The notes beneath the pieces were generated by a model. The model was not told where the DNA came from. It searched no databases and saw only the letters and a program-made list of their open reading frames with translations. Positions 35,136 to 46,809 of a stretch of DNA of 64,000 nucleotides are shown here, piece after piece. A program made the translations under genes and the position numbers. Within the stretch, counting starts at the first letter, position 1. Every line of letters starts with the position of its first letter. The stretch comes from Zea mays (Eukaryota > Streptophyta > Magnoliopsida > Poales > Poaceae). The DNA is taken from positions 48,096,095 to 48,160,094 of the forward strand of contig NC_050097.1 of NCBI RefSeq assembly GCF_902167145.1, in the 5' to 3' direction.

Positions 35136-35352
35136 GCGTGTTTGGTTTGAGGAATGAGGTAGTCCATCATTTTCTCACTCCTCACTTTCTTGTTTGGTTT
35201 GTGGAATGGAATGACTTTGATCCATCACTATTTCATTCCTCATAGGCTAATAATTAGTAATAAATGAGGAATGAGTTCATTCCACCAAATTTGTGGAATG
35301 TACTCATGATACACCACCTCATCTAGAATGGATTGATTCTTTAAACCAAACA
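35136..35352. mobile_element. MITE with GTGTTTGGTTT terminal inverted repeats
   Basis: GTGTTTGGTTTGAGGAAT at the left is mirrored by ATTCTTTAAACCAAACAC at the right. The length (~215 bp) and AT-rich interior are typical of Tourist/Stowaway-size elements. The target duplication is ambiguous (TAA possible). Confidence 0.7.
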
Positions 35353-35643
35353 CTCCCTAAATATTTCGTGAAAAAAGTTCTCCAAATCCTAAGGAACATA
35401 AAGAAGAGAAGGATGAACAAGGACATGGGGAGGAGGGCAAGGCTGACCGAAAACAACATAGTCAACGAGGGTTGTCGGAGTACATTCAAGGTAGCTGGTG
35501 GTGTGCACTCATGAGGGGCGGTGTGCAGCATGGACCAATGAAGTTGGCATCAATACCGAAGTGGGAAGGCTTCCTCACCGCAGGATCAACGCCGTACAAG
35601 AGCCAAGCAGGGCGCGAGAGGCAGGCGGCGAGCGCGGAGGCAA

Positions 35644-35662
35644 GGGGGGGGGGGGGGGGGGC
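35644..35662 (+). repeat. G homopolymer
   Basis: About 19 consecutive G; the length may reflect sequencing or assembly uncertainty. Confidence 0.9.
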
Positions 35663-36474
35663 TCTACTTCTTTTGTGCTTCTTCCGCGTCCGCGAGGGGA
35701 ACCAATAGCGCCGGGGGACAAGGGGTAGGGACCTTTATGGGGCTGCATCTGTTTACAGCGCTATCAGCTATGGGCTGGGCTAATGCTCATGGGAGAAGAG
35801 CATAACCCTGTTTCGTGCGTGCAAGAAATTATCAATCCAGCAATGGTCGATTATCCAGTCATGTAAGTGGAAGTTTGACACAGAAGCACAGAAATTATCA
35901 TTGCGAGATCACTAAATCAGCACTTAATACTTTGAGTCATAGGAAACTTCAACGCTGCCTTGACAGATGAACATATACTGGTTAGAATCAAAAGATAGTG
36001 ACACCAACTAATCAATGTCGCACAAAAAGGGTATGCTTCAATTAACCGGAGAATCATAGATGACACATCTAACCACTAGACACCAGTACAGGGGATAATT
36101 AACCCTCAACCAGTAGATACAAGACCAAGTCTCAATAATCGCTGATTATACGCAAATTCATAAACATGAGCAATCAAGCACCTTAAAACCACATCTATCC
36201 AAATTATAGTAGCAGAAAGACATGAATACTTGAACTGCCAGCTACACTACCAACAATATTCAATCGGCTACTCTGCCACGCAGCAGGGCCGGACCCAATA
36301 AAGGACATGGCGTATGAACAGACAATATTTTTTTTGCCAAAAACACATAACACATGCAATTACTGGCGATTAGATCAGATCCAACCGAATACAGATAGCA
36401 AAGTAGCTTAAATTAGGGTTCGGCCGATTGGGTGCCCAGTTTTGCACGGAAGGGAAGAGAAGGAGCAGGCATAC

Positions 36475-36610
36475 CTGGTGTTGTGAGTGCTCGTCGCCGG
36501 CAAAGGGCTCGAGGCCGATGGAGACCTGAGCAGCTGGGACTGGAAGTAGGGCGGCGGCGGCGGTCCCAAGAACGTGTTCGGTGCCCAAAAACGACCGAAT
36601 CAAGCACTAG
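36475..36610 (-). other. Candidate first (5'UTR) exon of RPN6
   Basis: GC-rich stretch ending in the donor CAG|GTATGCC. The minus strand reads CGACGAGCACTCACAACACCAG at its 3' border. The transcription start is not resolved; no clear TATA box lies within the next 100 bp. Confidence 0.5.
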
Positions 36611-36770
36611 CTCTCGGTTTCGGGCCAAAGAGAAGTGAACGGGAGAAGAAAATAACAAACAGTTGTTTTGTGAATTCAATCCAGGAGAACAGTTCTTCCA
36701 GGGCTACTGGACCAATTTCTTTATTTCTTTTTCCTTGCAAGCGAGAGCGGTCGATGAAACCGGTTCGTTT

Positions 36771-37039
36771 TGTTGATAACTACGTTATCACGGATCATCA
36801 GATTCGCTCTCTTCCCTCTCGTCAGCAGTAGAGGCGCAAGAAGATGTAGAGAACTCGTCTCCCTTCCCATAAGCACGACAGAGGAAACACACGAGACACT
36901 AGATATAGGGTTGAACCTCTGGCCTCTTTCTGATCTCTGTATTATGAAGTGGTGTACATGTTCCTTATATAGAGATGTGAGACCCCTCAGGGGCAAAGCA
37001 GGTATTTGCCCACATAACCCTAACTAGGGTTACTTAACA
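36771..37039 (-). repeat. 3' LTR of Copia-type element F (269 bp)
   Basis: On the minus strand it starts TGTTAAGTAACCC and ends GTTATCAACA, preceded by the polypurine tract CGCCCAAGGGGGAG (complement of 37040-37053). A TATA box (CTATATAAG, complement of ~36963-36971) points toward RPN6. The short LTR and TGTT/AACA ends favour Copia. Confidence 0.75.
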
Positions 37040-40000
37040 CTCCCCCTTGGGCGAATACCGCGACCAACACATGCCTCGTTAAAACTCCGAAAAAACCAGT
37101 GGAAAAATATGGAGAAAGAGAGCATGGTGATACAAATTGCATTTGCACTTTGTTACCTCGTTAAAAACCTCATGTGAGAAACTTCAAGAAAACTCACAGA
37201 GGGAAAAAGAGTACAACAGCTATCATCGGGACAGATTTCGATCCTCTGAGATCTAAATTTTATCGAATCTTCTACAAGGGCTAACTTTTAAAAATATGCT
37301 CCCCTGATCCTTGCAAAACCGTATCAATAAGGCAAAACATCTTCTTCTAAAAGTATATGCACATAAAGATTTAGCAAACGGATTGCATATCCTTGCAAGG
37401 ACTATTTCAGGAACTTTACCTCTACTCACTTCTAGGATATACGAGGTAAGTGCACGTATCAATATAAATAAGCCACTTTGATTGATGGTGTTCGATCGAC
37501 TAGATCTATATATTTGATAGAAAGTTCCATAAAGGTTCACATATTGATCATCAAGCTCACGCCTTCAGGGCATAGAATATGACATTTATTGTCTCACGGT
37601 TGTGATCAATATAAGCATTCGCTCCCCCTGACGATGACATCTGTCAAAGTCTTTATCCCTCATAACTCAAGCATATTCTTCAAGATATATGTCTCATTGT
37701 TCATCTGGAATAACGAGAATGAATGAGGTTGGGGTGCTATCATTTTCTATCTTACACCACAATTTATACATAGTTGTGCAAAGTAAATAACATGTCCTTC
37801 AATAGGACTTAGGGGATAATATTGTTGCAATAGTACATATTTTAAATATGACACATCGCTCGAGGCGTTCATCCATTGCAACATCTATGATGGTGTAACA
37901 AAAGTCCATCTAAGATCGTAATCCATCAGGGATTTTTCATCGATCAGATACATCGTTATAGTCTGTCATTCTGGCACAATGGGGATATTTTGCCAGTAAC
38001 GCCTAAACCTTATAGGTTTCTGCCATCAGGGCTTTAGAGGATACCGTAATTCCACATCTAGTGGAAATTACCATGAGTAAAACTCATGGAATGCATATGT
38101 GCTTATTCGGTGAACTTCAAGTCCTTTAGTACCTCATCTTATTTCTTTTCGGGTTTGTATGGGTCTTTATCCCTTTATAGGGATTATCAAACTTTGGTGT
38201 TCAACACAGACTTTGTTTCTTCTGGATAGGTTCCATCTGGGAACGATAGTCTCAACTACGAGATATTCTCCCTACATAGGAGAATGATCATTCATCAGGA
38301 ATGTATTATTCGGTATGAGATTTATATGTTGCATATTTATAATTCAAAGATATGAGTCCTCCTAGGATCTCATGACGGATCTTCAGAATCCTATTAACTG
38401 CATATTTTAATTCATGCCATTTGCCAGATATATTACATAGCGGAACATTGTTTATTCAACACATACGTGGGATGGGTCTCTCATAAGACCACTTGAACCA
38501 TCGCATTCACCACACATTATTTCAATAGTGCCCATAAATGTCCGAACTTCAAGCTCGCGACTTTCATTTTGCGATTATTGGTTCAGCCTCGATTGCATTT
38601 ATCAATGACCCGATAAGAGAGCTTAAAGCACTCATGCCTAGGACTTTGTTTTGGATCCATCTGCAATCTAGAGGGGCAAGATAGGTGTCGACATACTTGT
38701 CTCCTACATTTAATAATGATCTCCGTTATTTCCCAAAACGAAAGATTCATTGTTCTGTATTCCCAGCACAATGATATTGCGCGCATTGCTAGGAATTTCA
38801 TCATCAAGATGAATCTCTTCGTGAGGCAAATCACCATCAGGGTGAATTAATCGGAGGAGAGTTATCACAGACCACGTGAATCTGCAATCAGAAACATATG
38901 CTTTGACTAAGGCTAATGGATCATATTCGCAGGCGTCCCCGAGAATAGATCAAATTCCAATAAGTCAAATGTGGATATGATATTAATCCCGTGTATATCC
39001 ACATCTACATCAGGTAGAAGCATTCAGACCAATATGGTTACTCCTCAACGATTTCTGGCAAACTCCATATACACAGGAGTACATACCGAACGACATATTC
39101 AGTTTGACTTTTGTGCGTTTAAAAGAATATTGATGCATTACACTATATGGGCATTCCTCCCCCTAATGCCGAGATGTTCTAAAAGCATACATATAAAATC
39201 CCCAACCACAATCATCCAGTTGTGCCCAATGTATGCTATTGTGGTGATTTATTTGGGAAATCTTACGCACATTACAGATAGGGGTTTTATGCAGTGAGCT
39301 TTGGACTTAGATTAATGTAGTGGCATGAATACTACATATTTGTCCTTCACATGAAGGGTTAGTCTCAACATCCAGCGAGACACGCAACAACAAGTTGCTT
39401 CATGGTTACAATTCTACAAACTTATTGTTATTACTACCAAATGCAGTCAATCATTAAGATTTAGACTGATATGTGCAACACTATTTTATCCATAAGGGTC
39501 CTTCAGGGGCTCATGCATACCATTCGTCGTTTGGAGCCATTAGTTGACTTCAGACCAACAAGTAAAATGACCATCAGGGTCTAACGCTCACAAAGACATT
39601 CACTGATTGCATTGTGCTTTTAAGCACATAGGAAAAATGTGTGTGTTTATATTGGTAGTGAAGTGCACGACATCAGACCAATGCTGCCAAGCAAAGATTT
39701 TTATATGCAGAGATGTATAGTCCAGCTCATTTTTATCATTGCCCATGGTTTACCCAATTACTCATACTGCTCTGAAATTGGGTATCAATTTATGCAACAT
39801 TTATAGGTATTATAATGTTGAGAGAGAATTTATAACAATAGTTAATAATTTATGGTGCTGCCAGCAGGGCAAATATTTCTCCTCGTGATATACCAATTTG
39901 TTCTATAAAGCATTATTTCGATCTCTTCGTTGTTCGGCAAAAAGAGAAGCTTTGGAATAGAACAGACAAGGCCAAGAATTCATTTTATCTGAGAAAAATC

Positions 40001-40778
40001 ACCATATAACTAGCTTTTGATGAAGCAAATGATGATAACTGTTTGACAAGAACGAAACAAGACTGGTATCCGCCTAGGATCCATCTTCAACAACAGATAG
40101 TACTGCTCTCATGCGAAGGAGTCATCATGACTAGGGAAAATGCAACAGGTCTCCATAAGATCTTTATATTTTTATCACAAATTATCACCACTTATAATCT
40201 CGTGGTCAAGACTTACGGCTCTTCTGGTGCTAAGCACTAAGGACATATTAATGCCCAATTTAGCTTCAAGCTCTGTGGTGATGTGGGATTTCATGGCTAT
40301 TTTTCTACTCTTCTTACTTCTGGTAGATCAGATATAGATAATGGTAAGCATGCCAAAGGGTGGAATTCAGTGTAGTTCGGCTACATAAACCCCAGGTATG
40401 TGTCCATTCAGGACCGACCTTTACCATTTAGTTTACAGTGTATACCAAACTTGTCAAAGGACTATCCCGAGTCAATTCAGTGACTATAAGTATTTACAAT
40501 TCCGAGAGATGTATGCGACACAAGCATAGAGGTTCTAGATAGAACGAGTAAAGTGGTTCGACGGAACACGCTATGGTTTTCACACCAACATAGTGAAAAA
40601 AATTCTCAGAATAACCTCTTGGTATACTCGCAACTTCGTGTTGCTGAGGTACTAGTCATTTATCTCAAAGTTCGCTTCATGTCATTTAGCGACAAAGAGA
40701 CCAATGTGCTAACATCTGGTTGAGCAATGTATGCTGAGATTTATAGTCTTAAATTATTTGGTAAGGCCTTTTGCTTAC
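37040..40778 (-). mobile_element. Interior of element F, non-coding
   Basis: From the F polypurine tract to the insertion point of B. No frame longer than ~110 codons and no retroviral motif on either strand. CATCAGGG/TTCAGGG motifs recur (near 37564, 37928, 38026, 38836, 39492, 39573). It may be a long 3' non-coding region or a non-autonomous element; the remainder should continue beyond B, outside the window. Confidence 0.55.
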
Positions 40779-41872
40779 TGTAACGCCCCGAATTTCGAGT
40801 TGAATTTTTTCTTTCTATATCGCTCGCTAAATTCGGGCGTTACCTCCCTTTCCCATTTCTTTTCGCAAAAACCCCACCTATTTCCAAAATTATAGCGGGG
40901 TTCGGCTTGGAATTCCCGCGTAAAGCAAAACCTTAAAATACTTTATGTTGTTTGATGCATCATGCCGAACCATGCGTTCTTTCGATTTGCTTAAAAATGT
41001 AAGTGCATTCATCCAGGAAAAACGGATTTCGAAAAGGAGAAAACCTTTTTTTCTTTTTCTTTTTTTCCTTCTCTCTCTCCTCCCTTTTTCTCTCTCCCGC
41101 GCCGTGGGCCGCCCCGGCCGACCCAGCCCCCCCCCCCCCCGCGCGCCCCCTTTGGGCCCAGCTGGCCCAGCCGCCCCTCCCTTTCCCCCCCAAATCCCTC
41201 TCTCTCCCTCCCATTCTCCCTCTCCCCCACCCCAGCCGCCGCACCTGCCCTAGCCGCCGCCCCTGCTCATTGCCGGTTCGGCCGCCCCGTCCCCGTCCCC
41301 GGTGAGGTCCCCCTCCCCCTCTCCTCCCTCTCCCATCTCCCCTCCTCTCCCCCTGCCCGACTCGACCACCGCCGCTCGGCCGCCCCCGCGCCCCCGCGCC
41401 CCCGGTCCGGCCGCCCGCCCGCCCCGGCTCGGCCGCCGGTTCGGCCGCCGCCTCGGCCGGCCCAGCCCCCCCCCCCCCGCCGGTTCGACCGCCCCTGCCC
41501 AGCCGCCCCTGCGCGCCCAGCTCGGCCGCCCCCTGCCCTAGCTCGGCCGCCCGCCGCCGGCTTGGCCGCCCCCGCCCCTGCCCCTGGCCGGTTCAACCGC
41601 CCCCTGGCCGGTTCAACCGCCCCTTTTTATTTTATTTTATTTTCTTTTATTATTGTTATTTATTTTATTCTGGGCAAGCTAATCATCGTTCATGTTAATG
41701 AAATAGGAAACTTAATTTAGAATTCCGTTACATTAGTCAATTCATATAGTCAATTGTTCATTTCGCTTAAGGTCGATCAACTAAAAAGGGGCTAGGTTTC
41801 CGTTAGTGCATATAACTAATTCTCTTGTTAGGACCAATTGGAACTAGAGCGCATAATTTCACTAATCATTAG
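40779..41872 (+). repeat. 5' LTR of B, first part
   Basis: Matches 63136-64000. Contains a polypyrimidine, proline/arginine-coding C-rich tract (41040-41620) with repeated GGCCGCCCC and GGCCGGTTCAACCGCCCC. Ends with ATTAG (41868-41872), the left target duplication of Huck. Confidence 0.9.
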
Positions 41873-43500
41873 TGTCGGGGACCATAATTAGGGGTACCCT
41901 CAAGACGCCTAATTCTCAGCTGGTAACCCCCATCAGCATAAAGCTGCAAAGGCCTGATGGGTACGATTAAGTCAGGGATCAGTCCACACGAGTGACTCGA
42001 TCACGCTTCACCCGAGCCTAGCCTCGGCCAAGGGCAGCCGACCTCGAGAGACTTCCGTCTCGCCCGAGGCCCCCCTTTTTACGGTGGACACATCACCGGC
42101 TCGCCCGAGGCCTTGGCTTCGCTCAGAAGCAACCCTGACTAAATCGCCACACCGACTGACCAAGTTGCAGGAGCATTTAACGCAAAGGTGGCCTGACACC
42201 TTTATCCTGACACGCGCCCCCCCGGCAGAGCCGAAGTGACCGCCGTCACTCCACCGCTCCACTGACCAGTCTGACAGAAGGACAGCGCCGCCTGCACCAC
42301 TCCGACTGCGGTGCCACTCGACAGAGTGAGTCTGACAGGCAGTCAGGCCTTGCCAAAGGCGCCACGGCGAACTCCGCTCCGCCCGACCCCAGGGCTCGGA
42401 CTCGGGCTAAGACCCGGAAGACGGCGAACTCCGCTTCGCCCGACCCCAGGGCTCGGACTCGGGCTAAGACCCGGAAGACGGCGAACTCCGCTCCGCCCGA
42501 CCCCAGGGCTCGGACTCGGGCTAAGACCCGGAAGACGGCGAACTCCGCTCCGCCCGACCCCAGGGCTCGGACTCGGGCTAAGACCCGGAAGACGGCGAAC
42601 TCCGCTCCGCCCGACCCCAGGGCTCGGACTCGGGCTAAGACCCGGAAGACGACGAAACTCCGCCTCGCCCGACCCCAGGGCTCGGACTCCGCCCTGGCCT
42701 CGGCCAAACGACCTCCGCCTCGCCCGACCCCATGGCTCGGGCTCGGCCTCGGCAACAGAAGACAGACTCAACCTCGGCTTCGGAGGAGCCCCCACGTCAC
42801 CCTGCCTAGGGCACAGGCCCGCCACGTCAACAGGAAGCGCCATCATCGTTCTGCCCAGAATCGACTCGGGTCACGGAGAACAAGACCGGCGTCCCATCCG
42901 GCCAGCTCCGCCGGATGGGCAATGATGGCGCTCCACAAGCTCTGTGACGACGGCGGCCCCCAGCTCTCTTACGGAAGCAGGGCGACGTCAGCAAGGACTC
43001 GACCTCTCCAACAGCTGTCCCTCCGCCAGGCTCCGTCGCACCTCCGACAGCCACGACATCACGCCAGCAAGGTGCCAAGACCTCTCCGGCTGCCACATTG
43101 GCATGTACCTAGGGTGCTAGCTCTCTCTCCGCTAGACACGTAGCACTCTGCTACACCCCCATTGTACACCTGGATCCTCTCCTTATGACTATAAAAGGGA
43201 GGATCAGGGCCTTCTTAGAGAAGGTTGGCCGCGCGGGACCGAGGACGGGACAGGCGCTCTCTTGGGGCCGCTCGCTTCCCTCACCCGCGTGGACGCTTGT
43301 AACCCCCCTACTGCAAGCGCACCCGACCTGGGCGCGGGACGAACACGAAGGCCGCGGGACTTCCACCTCTCTCACGCTCGACTCCGGCCACCTCGCCTCT
43401 CCCCCCTTCGCGCTCGCCCACGCGCTCGACCCATCTGGGCTGGGGCACGCAGCACACTCACTCGTCGGCTTAGGGACCCCCCTGTCTCGAAACGCCGACA
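41873..43500 (+). repeat. 5' LTR of Huck
   Basis: Contains five copies of a 57-bp tandem repeat (42364-42648) plus a degenerate sixth. A TATA box (CTATAAAAGG, ~43190-43199) lies ~300 bp before the end. Confidence 0.93.
42364..42648 (+). repeat. 57-bp tandem repeat (5 copies) in the Huck LTR
   Basis: Units start ACGGCGAACTCCGCTCC and end AAGACCCGGAAG. The unit length is a multiple of three, so every frame on both strands is open, creating spurious 19-residue repeat proteins. The 3' LTR has four units (54366-54592). Confidence 0.95.
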
Positions 43501-43502
43501 GT

Positions 43503-43520
43503 TGGCGCGCCAGGTAGGGG
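43503..43520 (+). other. Huck primer-binding site
   Basis: TGGCGCGCCAGGTAGGGG begins two bases after the LTR, the form seen in Tat-lineage elements. The primer tRNA is not assigned. Confidence 0.8.
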
Positions 43521-43560
43521 CCTGCTGCGTGCTGACGAACAGCTCCCTGTCAAGCTCCAG

Positions 43561-46500
43561 ATGGGCAGTCTCCAGCAACCTCTCCGGCCCGGGGCGGTGC
43601 TTCGCTTCGGGACTCTTGAGTTCATGTCCTTCGACGGCAGCTACGACATGATACTTCTTCCACCACCGCGCGACAACGACAATGGCGGCCGACAACCCGC
43701 CCGCCGGCGGCGGAATCGACGACATCTTCCCCGCGTGGTGGAAGAGCAACATTCGAGCTCGCTCCGTTCTCTCCCCCGCCAACGGAGGAGGAGGCGGGGC
43801 CATCAAGGCCAAGCGGGAGGCCGCGCTTCGTTGGCCGTCGAGCGAATCGACGCCCCCGACGCCCCGACGGAAGGCACGCCGAACGTCGACCTCGCGTTCA
43901 AGACGAAGGCAAGCGCCGTCCCCCCGCGACACGCTGACCCCGAGCAAGAAGACGACGCCGGCGCGCTCGCGGAAAGCCTGCAGGACGTCGCCCTCGTACC
44001 TGAGATGACGGTGCAACCAGTCCCCGATGTGACTACGTCGCTCCTCGTCGACCAAAAGGTACCGACTAACTCCAATCTTGCGTCATTTCGACTCGGCCTC
44101 AACCCGCCAAACGACCTCGTTTTGGCGGGCGCTCTCATTGAGGCGAGTGCAACCCCACTGGGGTTTCGTATGCGGTCGCCTTGGGACCGACTGACGGACG
44201 TCTCGACCTACGGGCCCTCTGGGTCCGAGGAAGATGACGATCCCAGCATCTGTTGGGATTTCTCCGGACTTGGCAACCCCAGTGCCATGCGGGACTTCAT
44301 GACCGCATGTGACTACTGCCTCTCCGACTGTTCCGACGGAAGCCGCAGCCTTGGCGACGAGAGCTGCGGCCCAAGTCGCGAATGTTTCCACGTCGAGCTA
44401 GGGGATCCCTCCGAAGGCAACCACCTCGGCATGCCAGAGGACGGTGATCTTCCTAGGCCGGTGCCTCGCGCCGACATTCCACGGGAGCTAGCTGTGGTCC
44501 CCGCTCCGGCGGGGGGTTACGACCCACAACTCGAGCAAGTCCGCGAGGCGCAGGCCAGGCTCAACGAGGGAACAGGAGCGCTTGAGCCGATCCGTCGGGA
44601 CGTCGGGCAGGTATGGGCGGGCCAACCCCTGGCCGGAGAAATACGTCACCTGCCCCAAGGTCTCCAGCACCGCATCGCCAACGATGTCAGGGTCAGGCCG
44701 CCGCCCGCATCCAGCGGGGTTGGTCAGAACCTGGCAGCCGCAGCGATGCTCCTCCGCGCGATGCTGGAGCCATCAACCACCGAGGGTCGGCGAATCCAGG
44801 GAGAGCTCAAGAATCTCCTGGAAGGCGCTGCGGCCCGACGGGCCGAGAGCACTGCCTCCCGAAGGCAGGGATATCCCTCGGAACCTCATGCCGCGACTTC
44901 CCGATTCATGCGGGAAGCCTCGGTCTACACCGGGCGCACGCGCAACACCGCGCCTGCGGCCCCGGGCCACCTCGGCAACGAGCACCATCGACGCGACCGT
45001 CGGGCTCACCTCGACGAAAGGGTGCGCCGAGGCTACCACCCCAGGCGTGGGGGGCGCTACGACAGCGGGGAGGATCGGAGTCCCTCGCCCGAACCACCCG
45101 GTCCGCAGGCCTTCAGTCGGGCCATCCGACGGGCGCCATTCCCGACCCGGTTCCGACCCCCGACTACTATCACGAAGTACTCGGGGGAAACGAGACCGGA
45201 ACTGTGGCTCGCGGACTACCGCCTCGCCTGCCAACTGGGTGGGACGGACGACGACAACCTCATCATCCGTAACCTCCCCCTGTTCCTCTCCGACACTGCT
45301 CGCGCCTGGTTGGAGCACCTGCCTCCGGGGCAGATCTCCAACTGGGACGACTTGGTCCAAGCCTTCGCTGGCAATTTCCAGGGCACATACGTGCGCCCCG
45401 GGAATTCCTGGGACCTTCGAAGCTGCCGGCAACAGCCGGGGGAGTCGCTCCGGGACTACATCCGGCGATTCTCGAAGCAGCGCACCGAGCTGCCCAACAT
45501 CACCGACTCGGATGTCATCGGCGCGTTCCTCGCCGGCACCACTTGCCGCGACCTGGTGAGCAAGCTGGGTCGCAAGACCCCCACCAGGGCGAGCGAGCTG
45601 ATGGACATCGCCACCAAGTTCGTCTCTGGCCAGGAGGCGGTCGAGGCTATCTTCCGAAAGGACAAGCAGCCCCAGGGCCGCCCATCGGAAGAGGCTCCCG
45701 AGGCGTCTGCTCCGCGCGGCGCCAAGAAGAAAGGCAAGAAGAAGTCGCAATCGAAACGCGACGCCGCTGACGCGGACCTTGTCGCCGCCGCCGAGTACAA
45801 GAACCCTCGGAAGCCCCCCGGAGGTGCAAACCTCTTCGACAAGATGCTCAAGGAGCCGTGCCCCTACCATCAGGGGCCCGTCAAGCACACCCTCGAGGAG
45901 TGCGTTATGCTTCGGCGTCACTTCCACAGGGCCGGGCCACCCGCCGAGGGTGGCAGGGCCCGCGACGACGACAAGAACGAAGATCACCAAGCAGGAGAGT
46001 TCCCTGAGGTCCGCGACTGCTTCATGATCTATGGAGGGCATGCGGCGAATGCCTCGGCTCGGCATCGCAAGCAAGAGCGCCGGGAGGTCTGCTCGGTAAA
46101 GGTGGCGGCGCCAGTCTACCTAGACTGGTCCGACAAGCCCATCACCTTCGACCAGGCCGACCACCCCGACCATGTGCCGAGCCCGGGGAAATACCCGCTC
46201 GTCGTCGACCCCGTTGTCGGCAATGTCAGGCTCACCAAGGTCCTGATGGATGGGGGCAGCTGCCTCAACATCATCTACGCCGAGACCCTCAAGCTCCTAC
46301 GCGTCGATCTGTCCTCCGTCCGAGCAGGCGCTGCGCCCTTCCACGGGATCATCCCTGGGAAGCGCGTCCAGCCCCTCGGGCGACTCGACCTCCCCGTCTG
46401 CTTTGGGACGCCCTCCAACTTCCGAAGGGAGACCCTGACGTTCGAGGTGGTCGGGTTCCGAGGAACCTACCACGCCGTATTAGGGAGGCCATGCTACGCG

Positions 46501-46809
46501 AAGTTCATGGCCGTCCCCAACTACACCTACCTGAAGCTCAAGATGCCGGGCCCCAACGGGGTCATCACCGTCGGCCCCACGTACAAACACGCGTTCGAAT
46601 GCGACATGGAGTGCGTGGAGTACGCCGAGGCCCTTGCCGAGTCCGAGGCCCTCATCGCCGATCTGGAGAACCTCTCCAAGGAGGTGCCAGACGTGAAGCG
46701 CCATGCCGGCAACTTCGAGACAGCAGAGACGGTTAAGGCCGTCCCTCTTGACCCCAGTGGCGACACCACCAAGCAGGTCCGGATCGGTTCCGGGCTCGAC
46801 CCCAAATAG
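43561..46809 (+). CDS. gag: Huck Gag-protease polyprotein segment
   Basis: ATG at 43561 opens 1082 codons to TAG at 46807-46809. A poorly conserved N-terminal ~500 residues precede a Retrotrans_gag domain (about 535-690: PELWLADYRLACQLGG, LPPGQISNWDDLVQAF, PGESLRDYIRRFSKQR). A Lys-rich segment and a CPYHQG...HTLEEC zinc-finger-like motif follow. The aspartic protease has DGGSCLNIIYAETL (D897) and the AVLGRPCYAKFM flap-like end. DGG in place of D[ST]G is usual in Tat-type elements. The pol frame continues in the same phase directly after the TAG, so the stop interrupts one long polyprotein. Confidence 0.9.
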   Translation: MGSLQQPLRPGAVLRFGTLEFMSFDGSYDMILLPPPRDNDNGGRQPARRRRNRRHLPRVVEEQHSSSLRSLPRQRRRRRGHQGQAGGRASLAVERIDAPDAPTEGTPNVDLAFKTKASAVPPRHADPEQEDDAGALAESLQDVALVPEMTVQPVPDVTTSLLVDQKVPTNSNLASFRLGLNPPNDLVLAGALIEASATPLGFRMRSPWDRLTDVSTYGPSGSEEDDDPSICWDFSGLGNPSAMRDFMTACDYCLSDCSDGSRSLGDESCGPSRECFHVELGDPSEGNHLGMPEDGDLPRPVPRADIPRELAVVPAPAGGYDPQLEQVREAQARLNEGTGALEPIRRDVGQVWAGQPLAGEIRHLPQGLQHRIANDVRVRPPPASSGVGQNLAAAAMLLRAMLEPSTTEGRRIQGELKNLLEGAAARRAESTASRRQGYPSEPHAATSRFMREASVYTGRTRNTAPAAPGHLGNEHHRRDRRAHLDERVRRGYHPRRGGRYDSGEDRSPSPEPPGPQAFSRAIRRAPFPTRFRPPTTITKYSGETRPELWLADYRLACQLGGTDDDNLIIRNLPLFLSDTARAWLEHLPPGQISNWDDLVQAFAGNFQGTYVRPGNSWDLRSCRQQPGESLRDYIRRFSKQRTELPNITDSDVIGAFLAGTTCRDLVSKLGRKTPTRASELMDIATKFVSGQEAVEAIFRKDKQPQGRPSEEAPEASAPRGAKKKGKKKSQSKRDAADADLVAAAEYKNPRKPPGGANLFDKMLKEPCPYHQGPVKHTLEECVMLRRHFHRAGPPAEGGRARDDDKNEDHQAGEFPEVRDCFMIYGGHAANASARHRKQERREVCSVKVAAPVYLDWSDKPITFDQADHPDHVPSPGKYPLVVDPVVGNVRLTKVLMDGGSCLNIIYAETLKLLRVDLSSVRAGAAPFHGIIPGKRVQPLGRLDLPVCFGTPSNFRRETLTFEVVGFRGTYHAVLGRPCYAKFMAVPNYTYLKLKMPGPNGVITVGPTYKHAFECDMECVEYAEALAESEALIADLENLSKEVPDVKRHAGNFETAETVKAVPLDPSGDTTKQVRIGSGLDPK

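Larger units (their letters stand above)
31635..36474 (-). other. Inferred 5'UTR intron of RPN6 (~4.84 kb)
   Basis: The acceptor at 31635 sits just before the coding exon. A strong donor (CACCAG|GTATGCC on the minus strand, GT at 36474) ends a GC-rich stretch that looks like a first non-coding exon (36475 to about 36600). No coding exon is seen between. The interval holds a SINE, small non-autonomous elements and tandem duplications. Confidence 0.6.

Noticed and set aside
40945..41596. Pro/Arg-rich ORFs in the B LTR
   Set aside because: Products of the C-rich LTR tract, duplicated with indels in the 3' LTR and not conserved in phase.
42246..42925. Long overlapping ORFs with a 19-residue repeat in the Huck LTR (also 54087-54875)
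   Set aside because: The 57-bp unit is a multiple of three, so every phase stays open on both strands; the 'proteins' are shadows of tandem DNA.
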